In this document: positions 7,413 through 16,415 of the stretch, one piece after another
Layout of the letters: every line of letters starts with the position of its first letter
How positions within the stretch are numbered: position 1 is the stretch's first letter
Source: JANXLS01 sp037129555
Lineage (GTDB): Bacteria > Planctomycetota > SZUA-567 > H5-PLA8
Reading direction: 5' to 3'
NCBI GenBank assembly: GCA_037129555.1
Contig: JBAXUS010000003.1
Coordinates: 1 to 64,000 of the forward strand
DNA length: 64,000 bases
Made by a program: the position numbers and the translations under genes
The notes under the pieces: generated by a model
What the model was told of the DNA's origin: nothing
Database searches by the model: none
Seen by the model: the letters and a program-made list of their open reading frames with translations, nothing else

Positions 7413-10136
7413 ATGACCATTGAACCGTCCGACGACCATTTCGCGCAGCACCTGTTGCACACCTGCGCCGTCAGCTCCGAGCAACTTGAAGCGGCGGAGG
7501 CTGAGCAGGCCATGCTCTCAGCCAGCGGCGAGACTATGCCGCTGTCGCGGGTGCTTGTGAAACAAGGTGTCCTGACGCAGGAGCAAGTCGAGCACGTCGC
7601 CGACTCCATGCCCGCAGGACAGCAGCAGAGCATCGGGCATTTTAAACTGATTCGAAAACTTGGCGAAGGCGGCATGGGTGCCGTTTATCTTGCGGATGAC
7701 ACGCTTGTCGGCAGGCAAGTTGCGATCAAAGTACTGCCCAAACGCTACGCGGGCAGCGCCGATTTTCTCTCCCGTTTCCGACGCGAGGCGAAGTCCGCCG
7801 GGCAGCTCAACCATCCCAACATCGTCGCCGCGTACTCGACCGGCGAAGATCGTGGCATCCATTATTATGTGATGGAATATTGTGACGGCGATCCGCTCGA
7901 CACGCTGCTGAAACGCGCAAAGCGTTTGCCCTGGGACAAGGCTATCGATTATACGTTACAAGTCGCTCGCGGCTTGAAACACGCGCACGACAAACACATC
8001 GTCCACCGCGACATCAAGCCCGGCAACATCTTCATCACGAGCGCGGGCGTCGCTAAAATTCTCGACATGGGCTTGTCGAAAAACATCAGGGATTCCGAGC
8101 AATCGTTCAACACGGTCAGTGGCACCGCGCTGGGAACACCACATTATATTTCGCCCGAGCAGGCCAAGGGCGAACGCGAATTCGACGGGCGCTCCGACAT
8201 CTATTCACTCGGTGCCACGCTCTATCATCTTGTCACCGGCGAGACCCCGTTTCAGGGCGCGACGCCTGCGATGGTAATGCTGAAACATTTGAACGATCAG
8301 CTCCCCAATCCGCAGGACGTCAATGAGGAGATTCCCGACCCAATCGTGCAGGTCATTCGCAAAATGATGGCGAAAGAGCCGAGCGATCGTTACGGAAATT
8401 GCGCGCAAGTCATCAGCGATCTGGAATTGGCCGCAGCCGGGAAAATGCCTGAACACGCGGATGTTGATGCTGAAAAAACGAGCATCGGCATGCGCGCGCT
8501 TCGCAACCGCAAGACTATCGCCTCGCGAAATCCCGGGGCGAAGATCAATGCGAACACCGTCGCGACGATCAAAGAAACATCGCGGGCGCTTGTGATTGCC
8601 GGTGGGGCTGCCGCGGTCATGATCATCGCCATCGTCGGCTATTCCCTCTATGGTATGAAACGGCATGAGCGCCCCGGAACGGTCATCGCGACAACGCCTG
8701 AAACCGTCCCGGCACAGACTGCGCTGATCGAAGCCGTCGCAGAAACCAAACCCATCACCAATCCCGACGAAAACACACTATTGTTTCAAGAGGATTTTAA
8801 GAAGCTTGATTTGAACAAACTGCGACCGGGCATTGTTGCGTTGTCGCGCGAGAAATTGTCGATTGAGAAACTGCCCGAACGCGACAGCGTTTTAAAGATC
8901 TCGACGGGTCCAACGGATAAGGGTTTGGAAGCGGGGTTGAAGATTTCGCTCGACGTCAAAAAGATTCGCGGCCGCACCATTCTCGCGACGGTTCAAGTCG
9001 CGTGCCCAAAGGGGTTCGTACCATTCCACGACGCGCCCAACCACCGTCCAGCCCTTCTTTCCGCGGTCTTTGAAAAGGGTGGAAAACGGTCGGATCATGT
9101 GATGTATTTGCAACGCGATGAGAAGGAATGGAAGCAACTCGTCCGCCTCGTGAAAGTCCCCGACGACGCGCAATCGCTTCAATTTTTTATCAAGACCACC
9201 GACTTGCAAGGCGATGTGTTTGTTGATGATTTCAGAGTTGAAGTTGTTGCGGAAGACAAGCCCTCTACTGTTGCCGCATCAACGCCAGTCGTTAAATCCT
9301 TCCCGGTGATTGCACCCCCCATTGATGATCCGGCACATCGCGAAAAAGGCCCGACGAAAAAGCGCTTCACGTTTCCAGACGATCCACGCATAAGAACTGA
9401 TTTGGCGACTGTGTCGTCCGATATCCGCCCGTATCAAAACGAGTTCACCCTCTTCGATCTCTCGGGGATCTGTAACGCCGACGTGATCACAACCGCGACA
9501 CATGAAGCGGTGGACAGTTTCAAGGCTGACAGTGTTTCCAGTTGGACTACGACCAGTTGGCTGCGCGCGAAAGAGAAGAAAGAACAAAAGGATGCCGGAA
9601 TACCTGACGACGGGCTACTGCGCATCCCGAAATCGACGCCGCCCGGCGTGTTCTCACTGACGATGCCGCCGGCCAAAAACGCCGTCATGTTGACACCCGC
9701 CAAAGGTCGCTTTCCAAAGCCGGCGGTGCTGCAATTACCTGCGAATCAGCGCGAGAAGTATTCTGACATCGTCGTCTTGCACGGCGGTTCCTGGGGCGAC
9801 GGGCGTGTCCGCGTGGCGCTGCATTATTCGTCCGGGAAAGATGATGTCGCGTGGCTGAAAATCGAAGACTGGCACCCACAGTTCCGCCTGCCGCTCGCGC
9901 CGCGCGAAACGGTCGCGGTTGCCACGCTCACGACTCACGACAAGCCTGCTGAAATGTGCGCTCAAGTTATTTCAGCTGACAGCGCTCGGATGCTTGAATC
10001 GCTGACTTTCAGCTTCGATCCGATCAACGCGCTCGCCGCAGAAGAAGTCCCGCACGACGATCGCTTCAGCGCCGGGATATTCGCAGTCAGCGCGTTGCCC
10101 GCAGCCAAACCCAACGCGGGAAAAATCACAAAATAG
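7413..10136 (+). CDS. Transmembrane serine/threonine protein kinase
   Basis: This is a 907-residue Hanks-type kinase. A helical N-terminal segment (1-72) precedes the kinase domain (about 74-350). That domain has the Gly-rich loop LGEGGMGAVY, ATP-binding K106, catalytic HRDIKPGN (D200) and GTPHYISPEQ. The metal-binding DFG motif reads D218-M-G. One membrane helix lies at about 391-413. The extracytoplasmic part contains a jelly-roll-like region with paired 'DVFVDDFRVEV' strands and a further beta domain. The ATG at 7413 is preferred to the GTG at 7395, which adds only six residues. Kinases of this family are common in Planctomycetota and signal to FHA proteins, of which the window has two. 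Substrates cannot be read from the sequence. Confidence 0.92.
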   Translation: MTIEPSDDHFAQHLLHTCAVSSEQLEAAEAEQAMLSASGETMPLSRVLVKQGVLTQEQVEHVADSMPAGQQQSIGHFKLIRKLGEGGMGAVYLADDTLVGRQVAIKVLPKRYAGSADFLSRFRREAKSAGQLNHPNIVAAYSTGEDRGIHYYVMEYCDGDPLDTLLKRAKRLPWDKAIDYTLQVARGLKHAHDKHIVHRDIKPGNIFITSAGVAKILDMGLSKNIRDSEQSFNTVSGTALGTPHYISPEQAKGEREFDGRSDIYSLGATLYHLVTGETPFQGATPAMVMLKHLNDQLPNPQDVNEEIPDPIVQVIRKMMAKEPSDRYGNCAQVISDLELAAAGKMPEHADVDAEKTSIGMRALRNRKTIASRNPGAKINANTVATIKETSRALVIAGGAAAVMIIAIVGYSLYGMKRHERPGTVIATTPETVPAQTALIEAVAETKPITNPDENTLLFQEDFKKLDLNKLRPGIVALSREKLSIEKLPERDSVLKISTGPTDKGLEAGLKISLDVKKIRGRTILATVQVACPKGFVPFHDAPNHRPALLSAVFEKGGKRSDHVMYLQRDEKEWKQLVRLVKVPDDAQSLQFFIKTTDLQGDVFVDDFRVEVVAEDKPSTVAASTPVVKSFPVIAPPIDDPAHREKGPTKKRFTFPDDPRIRTDLATVSSDIRPYQNEFTLFDLSGICNADVITTATHEAVDSFKADSVSSWTTTSWLRAKEKKEQKDAGIPDDGLLRIPKSTPPGVFSLTMPPAKNAVMLTPAKGRFPKPAVLQLPANQREKYSDIVVLHGGSWGDGRVRVALHYSSGKDDVAWLKIEDWHPQFRLPLAPRETVAVATLTTHDKPAEMCAQVISADSARMLESLTFSFDPINALAAEEVPHDDRFSAGIFAVSALPAAKPNAGKITK

Positions 10137-10157
10137 GACGGGCTTTTAGTCCGTCCT
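10135..10157. repeat. Hairpin repeat, GACGGGCT family, copy 1
   Basis: AGGACGG (10135-10141) pairs with CCGTCCT (10151-10157) and is followed by TACTTTG. The same wording, with the loop changed, occurs at 20063-20081 after another gene. It overlaps the kinase stop codon and sits between convergent genes, so it may also help end transcription. Confidence 0.6.
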
Positions 10158-10165
10158 ACTTTGTC

Positions 10166-10696
10166 TCAACTCAAGTGACAATACAGCACCGCGCTGAGCG
10201 TCTTTGCGTCGCGGATTTTTCCGCTCGCGATGGCCTTGCGCAATTGCTCGGGCGAGAAAGGAATCGGCGGCTCGATGTGCTCGTCGTCATCTTGCTCAGC
10301 CGTCGCGGGTTTCAAATCCCACGCTTTGAATACGTGAATCACTTCGCTGCAATATCCCGGGGCGAGCAGCACCGCTCCGAGCTTCTTCCACTTCTTCGCC
10401 GCGAAGCCTGTTTCTTCGATGAGTTCGCGCTTCGCGCACGCCAGCGGAGCCTCGCCTTTTTCCAGCGTTCCGGCGGGGATTTCGACGAGCCAGTCGTTTG
10501 CGGCCGGGCGGAATTGTTTGATCAACAGCACGTTGCCGTCCGCGTCAAATGGGATGATCGCCACAGCACCGGGATGATAAATTGTGTGCCGCTGAAACAT
10601 GCCTCCATCGGGCGCCTGCCACTGCTCATCGTGGACGGCGAAGACGCGCGCTTGAAGTACTTTTTTGCTTTTCACCAGTTTGATTTTGCCTGCCAT
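10166..10696 (-). CDS. Nudix hydrolase, ADP-ribose pyrophosphatase-like
   Basis: This 176-residue protein contains a full Nudix box, G-x5-E-x7-RELxEExGF, in the stretch from GTLEKGEA to ELIEETGF. It is preceded by VEIPAG and followed by a Tyr/Cys-containing loop (APGYCSEVIHVF), as in ADP-ribose/NDP-sugar pyrophosphatases such as NudF and YqiI-type enzymes. Those enzymes hydrolyse ADP-ribose to AMP and ribose 5-phosphate in the cytoplasm. The ATG start gives a typical family length. It is a single minus-strand gene facing the kinase gene and divergent from the DUF4178 gene. The exact substrate is uncertain. Confidence 0.88.
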   Translation of the reverse strand: MAGKIKLVKSKKVLQARVFAVHDEQWQAPDGGMFQRHTIYHPGAVAIIPFDADGNVLLIKQFRPAANDWLVEIPAGTLEKGEAPLACAKRELIEETGFAAKKWKKLGAVLLAPGYCSEVIHVFKAWDLKPATAEQDDDEHIEPPIPFSPEQLRKAIASGKIRDAKTLSAVLYCHLS

Positions 10697-10857
10697 AAAA
10701 ACTCCTGAAATTGAGGGTTAACGTTCGGACGAGTTTAAAGCATCCCGGCGAATTCGCAAACGGGACCGATGGCGGCGACATGGGTTCATGCAATTTTTGT
10801 GGAGCACGTTGAAAATATTGAACGATGCACTAATCTATTTTATCTTCCATTTCGATC

Positions 10858-12867
10858 ATGACTTCGGCGCGCGAGACGATGACCACAGCCAACTGCCCCA
10901 CTTGCGGCGGACCCATTGAGTTCAAGATTGGCTCGTCGTATCTTGTTGTCTGCCCGTATTGCAAATCCGCCGTGGCTCGGACGGATCGCGATCTCAAATC
11001 GCTTGGCACCGTCGCGGAGCTCGTTGAAACTGATTCGCCTCTTGCCATCGGACTCGCCGGAAAATTCAACGGCACATCCTTTCAATTGACCGGCCGTGCG
11101 CAATTGCGCCATGCGATGGGCGGCGTTTGGGACGAGTGGTACGCCGCGTTCAGCGACGGGCAGTGGGGCTGGCTTGCCGAGGCGCAGGGCCGCTTCTACA
11201 TCTCGTTCGAAAAGCCGAAGCAAACGCTCCCGGATTTCAGCAAACTCATCATCGGCCAAAGCGTGCCGATGCTCACGCCGCCATTTGTCGTATCTGAAAA
11301 AGGAACCGCGAATTACGCCGGTGCGCAAGGCGAAATCCCATACGCGCTGGTCCCGGAATCGCAATTGATTTACGCCGATTTGAGCGGCGACAACGGCGCG
11401 TTTGCCACGATCGATTACACGGACTTCGAGCCGGTCATGTACTCCGGCCGCGAAGTGACGTTGAACGAATTGGCTCTGGATGCCGGTGCCGCGCAATTAC
11501 CCACCGCGAAGAAAACGCCAATCACAAATCTCGGTTGTCCGAATTGCGGCGGTGCGTTGAACCTCCTCGCACCGGATGCCACGGAACGTGTCGGCTGTCC
11601 GTCCTGCGGTTCGCTGATCGATTGTACCCAGGGCAAATTCACGCTGCTGAAAGCGCTCAAAACGGTGGGTGAGAAGCCGTTGATTCCGCTCGGTTCGGAA
11701 GCTGAATTCGAAGGCACCAAGCAAATCGTGATCGGGTTCATGAAGCGCAGTTGCATCGTTGAAGGCGTGAAATATTTTTGGGCCGAATACCTTCTCTATA
11801 GCAAGTCGCTCAGTTTCCGCTGGCTGGTTCAGAGCGACAATCACTGGTCGTACGTGAAGGCGTTGCAGACGTCTCAAGTCCGCGAGAAAGGCAAAATCGC
11901 GTACTATTATGGCAAGTCGTTCAAGCGCTTTCAAGACGCACAGGCCGTCGTTGAATCGGTGCTCGGTGAATTTTATTGGAAGGTCACTGTCGGCGAAAAA
12001 GTCTTCGCCAGCGATTTCGTTTGCGCGCCTCAGATGATCTCGAGCGAGCGAACGAATTTCGGCAAAGAGGGCGGCGAAATTGCGTGGTCCCTCGGTCAGT
12101 ATATTACGCCTGAAGAAATCGAAACCAAGTTCAAGCTGAAGGCATTGAAACGCCCGACGACTGTCGGATCGTGCCAGCCCAATCCGCACCAGGGTTGGGG
12201 CCTGCGCTGGTTGGCCGGACTGGCCGCCGTGATTGCGTTGCTTATTGTGTTTTTAAGCATCAGTCCCGACCGCACCATCTTCGATCAAGACGTGAAACTC
12301 GAAATGGTCGTGCCCGAAAAACCTGTCGTGACGCTCGTGCCGGGAATTCAGGACATCCCGACGACGCCAACGCCAGCGCCGCCTGCTGAATCCACAGCCG
12401 AAGCCGGCGCGGTGTGGTTGAGCGAGCCGTTTGAATTGACCGGAAAGCAGAAGTTCGCGCTGAGTGTCAAGACGACTTTGAACAACGCGTGGATCGCGGT
12501 GGATGGCGCGTTGATTGATGAAACGAACGGACAGGTCCAGCCCTTCGATGTGAATGTCGAATATTGGAGCGGCACTGATGAAGACGGTAGCTGGTCCGAG
12601 GGCAGCCAGGACGGATACATCTATCTTCCCGCGCAACCGCCGGGCAAGTATGTGCTGCGGCTCGAAGGCCATTGGGAGCACATGAACCAGCCGCAGACGG
12701 TGCATATTAAAGCTGAGCAGACGTCGATTGATCCGGTGTTTTTGTTCCTCGCGTTGTTCTGCGTCTCGCTCATTCCCGGCATCATGTTGATCACGAAATT
12801 CATGTTCGAAAGCAACCGCTGGAGCGAAAGCATGTACGGTTCCAGCAGCAGTGGCAGCGACGATTAA
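10858..12867 (+). CDS. DUF4178 protein with two zinc ribbons and membrane anchors
   Basis: The 669-residue protein begins with a zinc ribbon (CPTCGG ... CPYCKS) followed by a DUF4178 domain (about 50-205). A second ribbon (CPNCGG ... CPSCGS) and a second DUF4178-like domain (about 275-415) follow. A membrane helix lies near residues 446-466, then an extracytoplasmic beta domain, and a second helix near the C-terminus (FLFLALFCVSLIPGIMLI). An ATG seven codons downstream (10879) is an alternative start. DUF4178 genes are often found with DUF350 genes and polyamine-synthase-like genes; here a DUF350 gene follows within 200 bases. The molecular role is unknown, and an envelope-stress link is inferred from reported gene neighbourhoods. 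Confidence 0.8.
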   Translation: MTSARETMTTANCPTCGGPIEFKIGSSYLVVCPYCKSAVARTDRDLKSLGTVAELVETDSPLAIGLAGKFNGTSFQLTGRAQLRHAMGGVWDEWYAAFSDGQWGWLAEAQGRFYISFEKPKQTLPDFSKLIIGQSVPMLTPPFVVSEKGTANYAGAQGEIPYALVPESQLIYADLSGDNGAFATIDYTDFEPVMYSGREVTLNELALDAGAAQLPTAKKTPITNLGCPNCGGALNLLAPDATERVGCPSCGSLIDCTQGKFTLLKALKTVGEKPLIPLGSEAEFEGTKQIVIGFMKRSCIVEGVKYFWAEYLLYSKSLSFRWLVQSDNHWSYVKALQTSQVREKGKIAYYYGKSFKRFQDAQAVVESVLGEFYWKVTVGEKVFASDFVCAPQMISSERTNFGKEGGEIAWSLGQYITPEEIETKFKLKALKRPTTVGSCQPNPHQGWGLRWLAGLAAVIALLIVFLSISPDRTIFDQDVKLEMVVPEKPVVTLVPGIQDIPTTPTPAPPAESTAEAGAVWLSEPFELTGKQKFALSVKTTLNNAWIAVDGALIDETNGQVQPFDVNVEYWSGTDEDGSWSEGSQDGYIYLPAQPPGKYVLRLEGHWEHMNQPQTVHIKAEQTSIDPVFLFLALFCVSLIPGIMLITKFMFESNRWSESMYGSSSSGSDD

Positions 12868-12882
12868 GAAAGGCGAAAACTG

Positions 12883-13062
12883 ATGATCAAATTTTATTGG
12901 CTTTCAACCGCCGGCACGCTGGCGTTGTTCGGTGCGGCGACGATGCTGGGTTGGGGTTTCGCTCCCGTGCCGCGCGAAAAGTTGCCGGCTGACGCGCGGA
13001 CATCGCCGGGCGGCTATCGCTCATTTCATTTCTGGCATTCAGGCTTAAGAGGAGGGAAGTAA
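12883..13062 (+). CDS. Small membrane protein (59 residues) between DUF4178 and DUF350
   Basis: An ATG at 12883 opens a 59-codon frame closed by TAA at 13060-13062, exactly filling the gap between its neighbours (15 bases after one, 3 before the other). The product has one N-terminal hydrophobic helix (WLSTAGTLALFGAATMLGWG) that could be a signal anchor. A short tail ends in an aromatic, Gly-rich motif, YRSFHFWHSGLRGGK. Sequence before the next gene (GAGGGAAG at 13051-13058) doubles as the ribosome binding site of the DUF350 gene. I do not know the family. Tight spacing on both sides is the main evidence that it is real. Confidence 0.7.
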   Translation: MIKFYWLSTAGTLALFGAATMLGWGFAPVPREKLPADARTSPGGYRSFHFWHSGLRGGK

Positions 13063-13065
13063 CCG

Positions 13066-13290
13066 ATGGACAGACTTTACAAGATATTTATTGATTTTGC
13101 TGAAAACGGTTTTAAATCCGCATTGTACACGCTGCTGGGCATCATGCTCTTTGCGCTAACGTACTGGGTCTTCGGCAAGATGTTCCCGATGCACAAGGAA
13201 ATCGAAGAAGACCAGAACACGGCGCTGGCGATTTTGATGGGGTCGGTGATGCTCGGGATTGCGATTATTATTGCGGCGAGCATCCATTAA
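13066..13290 (+). CDS. DUF350 membrane protein
   Basis: This 74-residue protein has two membrane helices (about 19-36 and 51-71) separated by a charged loop (MHKEIEEDQNTA). This is the layout of a DUF350 (UPF0719) unit, which is about half the length of duplicated members such as YjfL. The E-E-D-Q-N loop before the second helix is the conserved family element. GAGGG a few bases upstream of the ATG is a good ribosome binding site. It is the third gene of a compact cluster with DUF4178 and the 59-residue protein. The function of the family is unknown. Confidence 0.82.
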   Translation: MDRLYKIFIDFAENGFKSALYTLLGIMLFALTYWVFGKMFPMHKEIEEDQNTALAILMGSVMLGIAIIIAASIH

Positions 13291-13317
13291 GTTTCACTTC
13301 TAACGTCATTCCGTCTG

Positions 13318-13346
13318 GCCCTCTTCGCGTTCACGGTGAAGAGGGC
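13318..13346. terminator. Hairpin between convergent genes
   Basis: GCCCTCTTC (13318-13326) and GAAGAGGGC (13338-13346) form a perfect 9-base-pair stem with an 11-base loop. It sits between the ends of the DUF350 gene and the cytochrome gene. No T run follows on either strand, so a bidirectional terminator is plausible but not certain. Confidence 0.5.
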
Positions 13347-13356
13347 TCGCGAGCCA

Positions 13357-15258
13357 TTACTCTACACCCCGCCGCCATTGCATCGGATAGCTCTTCACAA
13401 TTCCCAGCACCAGCGTCGAAAAGCGGTGACCGTTTTTTTCCATCGCGGATTTGATCGCTGAGATTTCGCGTTCGTCGGTCCATTCCAATTCGCGGCCGAT
13501 GGCGTACGACAGCATGTTGCCGATCATACCGCGTTCGAAATCGTCCTGGTGTTTCAACACGATCTTTTTCAATTCAGCGGCTCCGTTGAATTTCTCTCCG
13601 CCGGGGAGTTGGCCGCTGGCGTCGATGTCTTTGCCGCTCTCGCGCCAGGTGCCGACGGCGTCGAAATTTTCCAGACCGAAGCCGAGTGGGTCAATCTTTT
13701 TGTGGCATCCGGCGCAGGTTGCATCGGTCGCGTGCATCGCCAGTTTCTCGCGGAAATTCTTCGGATCTTTTTTGTTGCGGCCTTCGTCTTTGAACATCCC
13801 GGCGTTTGCAGGCGGTGGCGCGGGCGGGTTGTCGAAGAGGACTTCGAGCACCCATTTTCCGCGCTGCGTCGGGCTGGTGCGATTCGTGTGTGAGGTCATC
13901 GCCAGAACGCTGCCCATACCCAGCAAGCCGCCGCGATGCTGTTCGGGTTTCAAGGCGGTGCGCTGCATTTTGTCGCCTTTGATTCCAGCGATTCCGTACA
14001 GCTTCGCGAGCGCTTCGTTGACGTAGGTGTAATCGGAGTCGAGCAACTCCAAGACGCTGCGGTCATCTTCGCGCAACTTGTCGAAGAACGTCGATGCTTC
14101 GTTGTACATTGCCGAGCGCATCTGGCCATTGAACGCCGGGAAGAACTCCGTGCTCGGGCGCGCTTCTTTGACTTTGCGGAATTGCAGCCAATGCGAGGCG
14201 AAATGCTCGGTCAACGCTTTGGCTTTCGGTGACGCCAGCATGCGTTTCACCTGATCGTCGAGCGACTTTTCGTCACTTAATTTAGTCTTCTCGGCCAGCG
14301 TAAGAAGCACTTCATCTGGCGGTGAGGACCAAAGGAAATAGGCGAGACGAGTGGCCAGTTCGACATCGGAAATTCGATACGGTTTCTTGGACTCTGTCTC
14401 CTTCTCTGTGCGATACACAAATGTAGGCGAGACGAGTACGGGTTTAATCATTGCGAGGCAGGCTTTGACGAACGGTTCTTGCTTGGCCGTGAGCGCGTCG
14501 AAGAGTTTCATCAGCTTCTCGGTTTCGTCCGGGCGAGCGGAACGGCGGAACGCTTTTCGAGCGAATGAAGTGATGAACGTTTGGGCGGCGATGCGGTCGT
14601 TGGCATTTTCGGTTGGCGCAGGAAAGAGGGCTTCGAGAGCCACGCGGTCTTTGTCTGATTTCTTGACCGCCGGATCTGACGCGGCTTTGAAACGCTCGAC
14701 GACTTTGTCCGCTGCGGCGAAGTATTTTTCCATCAACGCCGCTGACATTGTCTGCCCGGCGGCGAAGGTTGCGTAGCCGGTGACGGGCGTGTCGTCCGGC
14801 ATTCCGACCGAATCGGCGGCGTCGAAATCCAAGCCGGTGACGTCGCGGATCGTCAGGTTGTATTCGACGCGCGTCATGCGGCGGAGCAATGGCGGGCCGG
14901 GGTCGCGGGTGTTGGGGTCGTTGGAATCAAGCCGCGTGAGCAACGACCGAATCGCGCCTGCGAGCTTCGCGCGTTCGGCGTCGGGCAGCGCGCCGTCGTC
15001 GTCGGGCGGCATTTCTTTGGTTTGGATTTGGTCCAGAGCGTTGCGCCAGATTCTGTGCTTCTTCAGCGCTGAATTTGTGTCGCCAAAGAGCGAGAAATCA
15101 ACACCGCCTTTTTGCTTCTTGTCGTTGTGACATTTGAAACAATGCGCCTCCATCATGGGGCGGATTTCTTTGGCATAATCCAGCGCGACGGGATCGGCGG
15201 CGGATGCGGCAGAGGTGATGGAGAGAACGAGCATGGCAAGCGAAAAGTTTTTCATCAT
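13357..15258 (-). CDS. Planctomycete-type cytochrome c protein, DUF1587/1595/1592/1588/1585
   Basis: This is a 633-residue exported protein. A signal peptide (MMKNFSLAMLVLSITSAASA) is followed by a cytochrome-like domain with the heme motif CFKCH (PSCyt1 type). Next come the PSD domains in the usual order: DUF1587 (RRMTRVEYNLTIRDVTGLDF), DUF1595, DUF1592 (AYFLWSSPPDEVL), DUF1588 (GLLGMGSVLAMTSHTNRTSP, then a second heme motif CAGCH before KKIDPLGFGLENFDAVG) and DUF1585 at the end. The start at 15258 is placed at the signal peptide. This combination is a hallmark of Planctomycetota and Verrucomicrobiota. It is thought to be periplasmic and redox-active, but its biochemical role is not established. 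A DUF1501 partner, commonly adjacent in these phyla, is absent here. Confidence 0.9.
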   Translation of the reverse strand: MMKNFSLAMLVLSITSAASAADPVALDYAKEIRPMMEAHCFKCHNDKKQKGGVDFSLFGDTNSALKKHRIWRNALDQIQTKEMPPDDDGALPDAERAKLAGAIRSLLTRLDSNDPNTRDPGPPLLRRMTRVEYNLTIRDVTGLDFDAADSVGMPDDTPVTGYATFAAGQTMSAALMEKYFAAADKVVERFKAASDPAVKKSDKDRVALEALFPAPTENANDRIAAQTFITSFARKAFRRSARPDETEKLMKLFDALTAKQEPFVKACLAMIKPVLVSPTFVYRTEKETESKKPYRISDVELATRLAYFLWSSPPDEVLLTLAEKTKLSDEKSLDDQVKRMLASPKAKALTEHFASHWLQFRKVKEARPSTEFFPAFNGQMRSAMYNEASTFFDKLREDDRSVLELLDSDYTYVNEALAKLYGIAGIKGDKMQRTALKPEQHRGGLLGMGSVLAMTSHTNRTSPTQRGKWVLEVLFDNPPAPPPANAGMFKDEGRNKKDPKNFREKLAMHATDATCAGCHKKIDPLGFGLENFDAVGTWRESGKDIDASGQLPGGEKFNGAAELKKIVLKHQDDFERGMIGNMLSYAIGRELEWTDEREISAIKSAMEKNGHRFSTLVLGIVKSYPMQWRRGVE

Positions 15259-15359
15259 GGGTTCGGAAGGGTGTAGGAAATTAGGCTTCATTTTTTGTAC
15301 ACTACACTTTAGATGAGCACTCCGCACCCATTAAATAGAAGCACGGAAGGAAATTCATA

Positions 15360-16193
15360 GTGCAGGCGACCACCCTTAAGAAGAGCGTTGAATTGTCCGG
15401 AGCCGGACTCCATTCCGGTCAGGTTGTCCGACTGGTACTGAATCCTGAACGCGACGGTCATGGTATTCGATTTGTTAGGACGGATTTGCCCGGAAGTTCG
15501 ATGATTCAATCCTGTGATGTGGACCGGAATTGTCCGCCGTTTCGCACGGCTTTGAAGAATGGAACCGCTGAAGTCCACACGGTCGAACATGTGTTCTCCG
15601 CGCTCGCCGCGCTGGGGGTGACTGATTGTTTGATTGAAGCGGACGGACCGGAGATTCCCGGGATGGATGGCAGTGCGTTGCATTTTGTTGAAGCTATACA
15701 GAGCGTCGGACTTGAAGCGATGCAGAACCGTGTTGTCGAGCCGGTGGTCGTGCGCGAAAAGATCGTCATTCAAGACGGGCCGGCCAGCCTCGAGGCGCTG
15801 CCGAACGCAGGCGGTTTGCGTATCACGTACACGCTCGATTATCCCGGCCATTCATTGGCGCAAGGCAACTACGATTTCGTTTTATCGGAGCAGGCGTATC
15901 GCTCTGAAATCGCCCCGGCGCGAACGTTCGCGATTCGGCCTGAAGCGGAGAAGATGCGTGCCGCTGGATTCGGCAAAGGCGCGAACACACAGAACACGGT
16001 CATCGTGGATGGGGAGAAAGCTGTTGATACGCAGTTGCGTTTTCCGAATGAGCCGGTGCGGCACAAGATTCTGGATTTGATCGGCGACTTGTACGTGCTC
16101 GGACGCCCGCTGCACGCGCATTTGATCGCGCGGTTCTCCGGGCACCGCACGAATCGGATGCTGGCGTTGGCGTTGATGGATGCGAAATTGTAG
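15360..16193 (+). CDS. lpxC: UDP-3-O-acyl-N-acetylglucosamine deacetylase
   Basis: The 277-residue enzyme carries out the committed step of lipid A synthesis, removing the N-acetyl group from UDP-3-O-acyl-GlcNAc in the cytoplasm. The sequence shows GLHSG at the start and the zinc/catalytic pair E76-H77 in VHTVEHVFSAL. Also visible are PGMDGSA, the FAIRPE region, the HKILDLIGDL motif (second zinc His and Asp) and the SGHRTNRM catalytic His near the end. The start is GTG at 15360, with GGAAGG at 15345-15350 nine bases upstream. It stands alone, divergent from the cytochrome gene. It shows that the organism makes lipid A-type lipids or at least keeps the pathway. Some PVC members have LpxC fused to FabZ; this one is not. 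Confidence 0.95.
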   Translation: MQATTLKKSVELSGAGLHSGQVVRLVLNPERDGHGIRFVRTDLPGSSMIQSCDVDRNCPPFRTALKNGTAEVHTVEHVFSALAALGVTDCLIEADGPEIPGMDGSALHFVEAIQSVGLEAMQNRVVEPVVVREKIVIQDGPASLEALPNAGGLRITYTLDYPGHSLAQGNYDFVLSEQAYRSEIAPARTFAIRPEAEKMRAAGFGKGANTQNTVIVDGEKAVDTQLRFPNEPVRHKILDLIGDLYVLGRPLHAHLIARFSGHRTNRMLALALMDAKL

Positions 16194-16230
16194 TGTGTGG
16201 TGATATGTGAGCGTTTGGATTGATCAACGC

Positions 16231-16288
16231 CTCCCCCACACCCCGCACACGAGTACGTGTGTCGGCCCTCTCCCCGAGGGGAGAGGGG
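16231..16288. repeat. CCCTCTCC hairpin repeat, copy 1
   Basis: A C-rich segment leads into CCCTCTCCCC (16266-16275), which pairs with GGGGAGAGGG (16278-16287) across a two-base loop. A smaller dyad, ACGAGTACGTGTGT, lies just before it. Related elements occur at 42297-42333 and 53626-53647, always outside or at the edge of genes. It resembles REP-like intergenic repeats. Confidence 0.65.
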
Positions 16289-16303
16289 ATGCTTTTCCGC
16301 TGC

Positions 16304-16331
16304 TTGCTCTCGTGCACATCGGCACTATAAT
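16304..16331 (+). promoter_or_regulatory. Candidate promoter of the secretion/pilus cluster
   Basis: A perfect TATAAT lies at 16326-16331, with TTGCTC at 16304-16309, a spacer of 16. The -35 match is poor (3 of 6). It lies 85 bases before the first gene of the pseudopilin cluster and just after the hairpin repeat. Confidence 0.45.
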
Positions 16332-16415
16332 AATTATGTAATCAGCCGCATTATTTTACGCACAAATGAAGTCAATACAGATAGCGACAAGCGAATTCCT
16401 TTCAAATGAGGCGTC

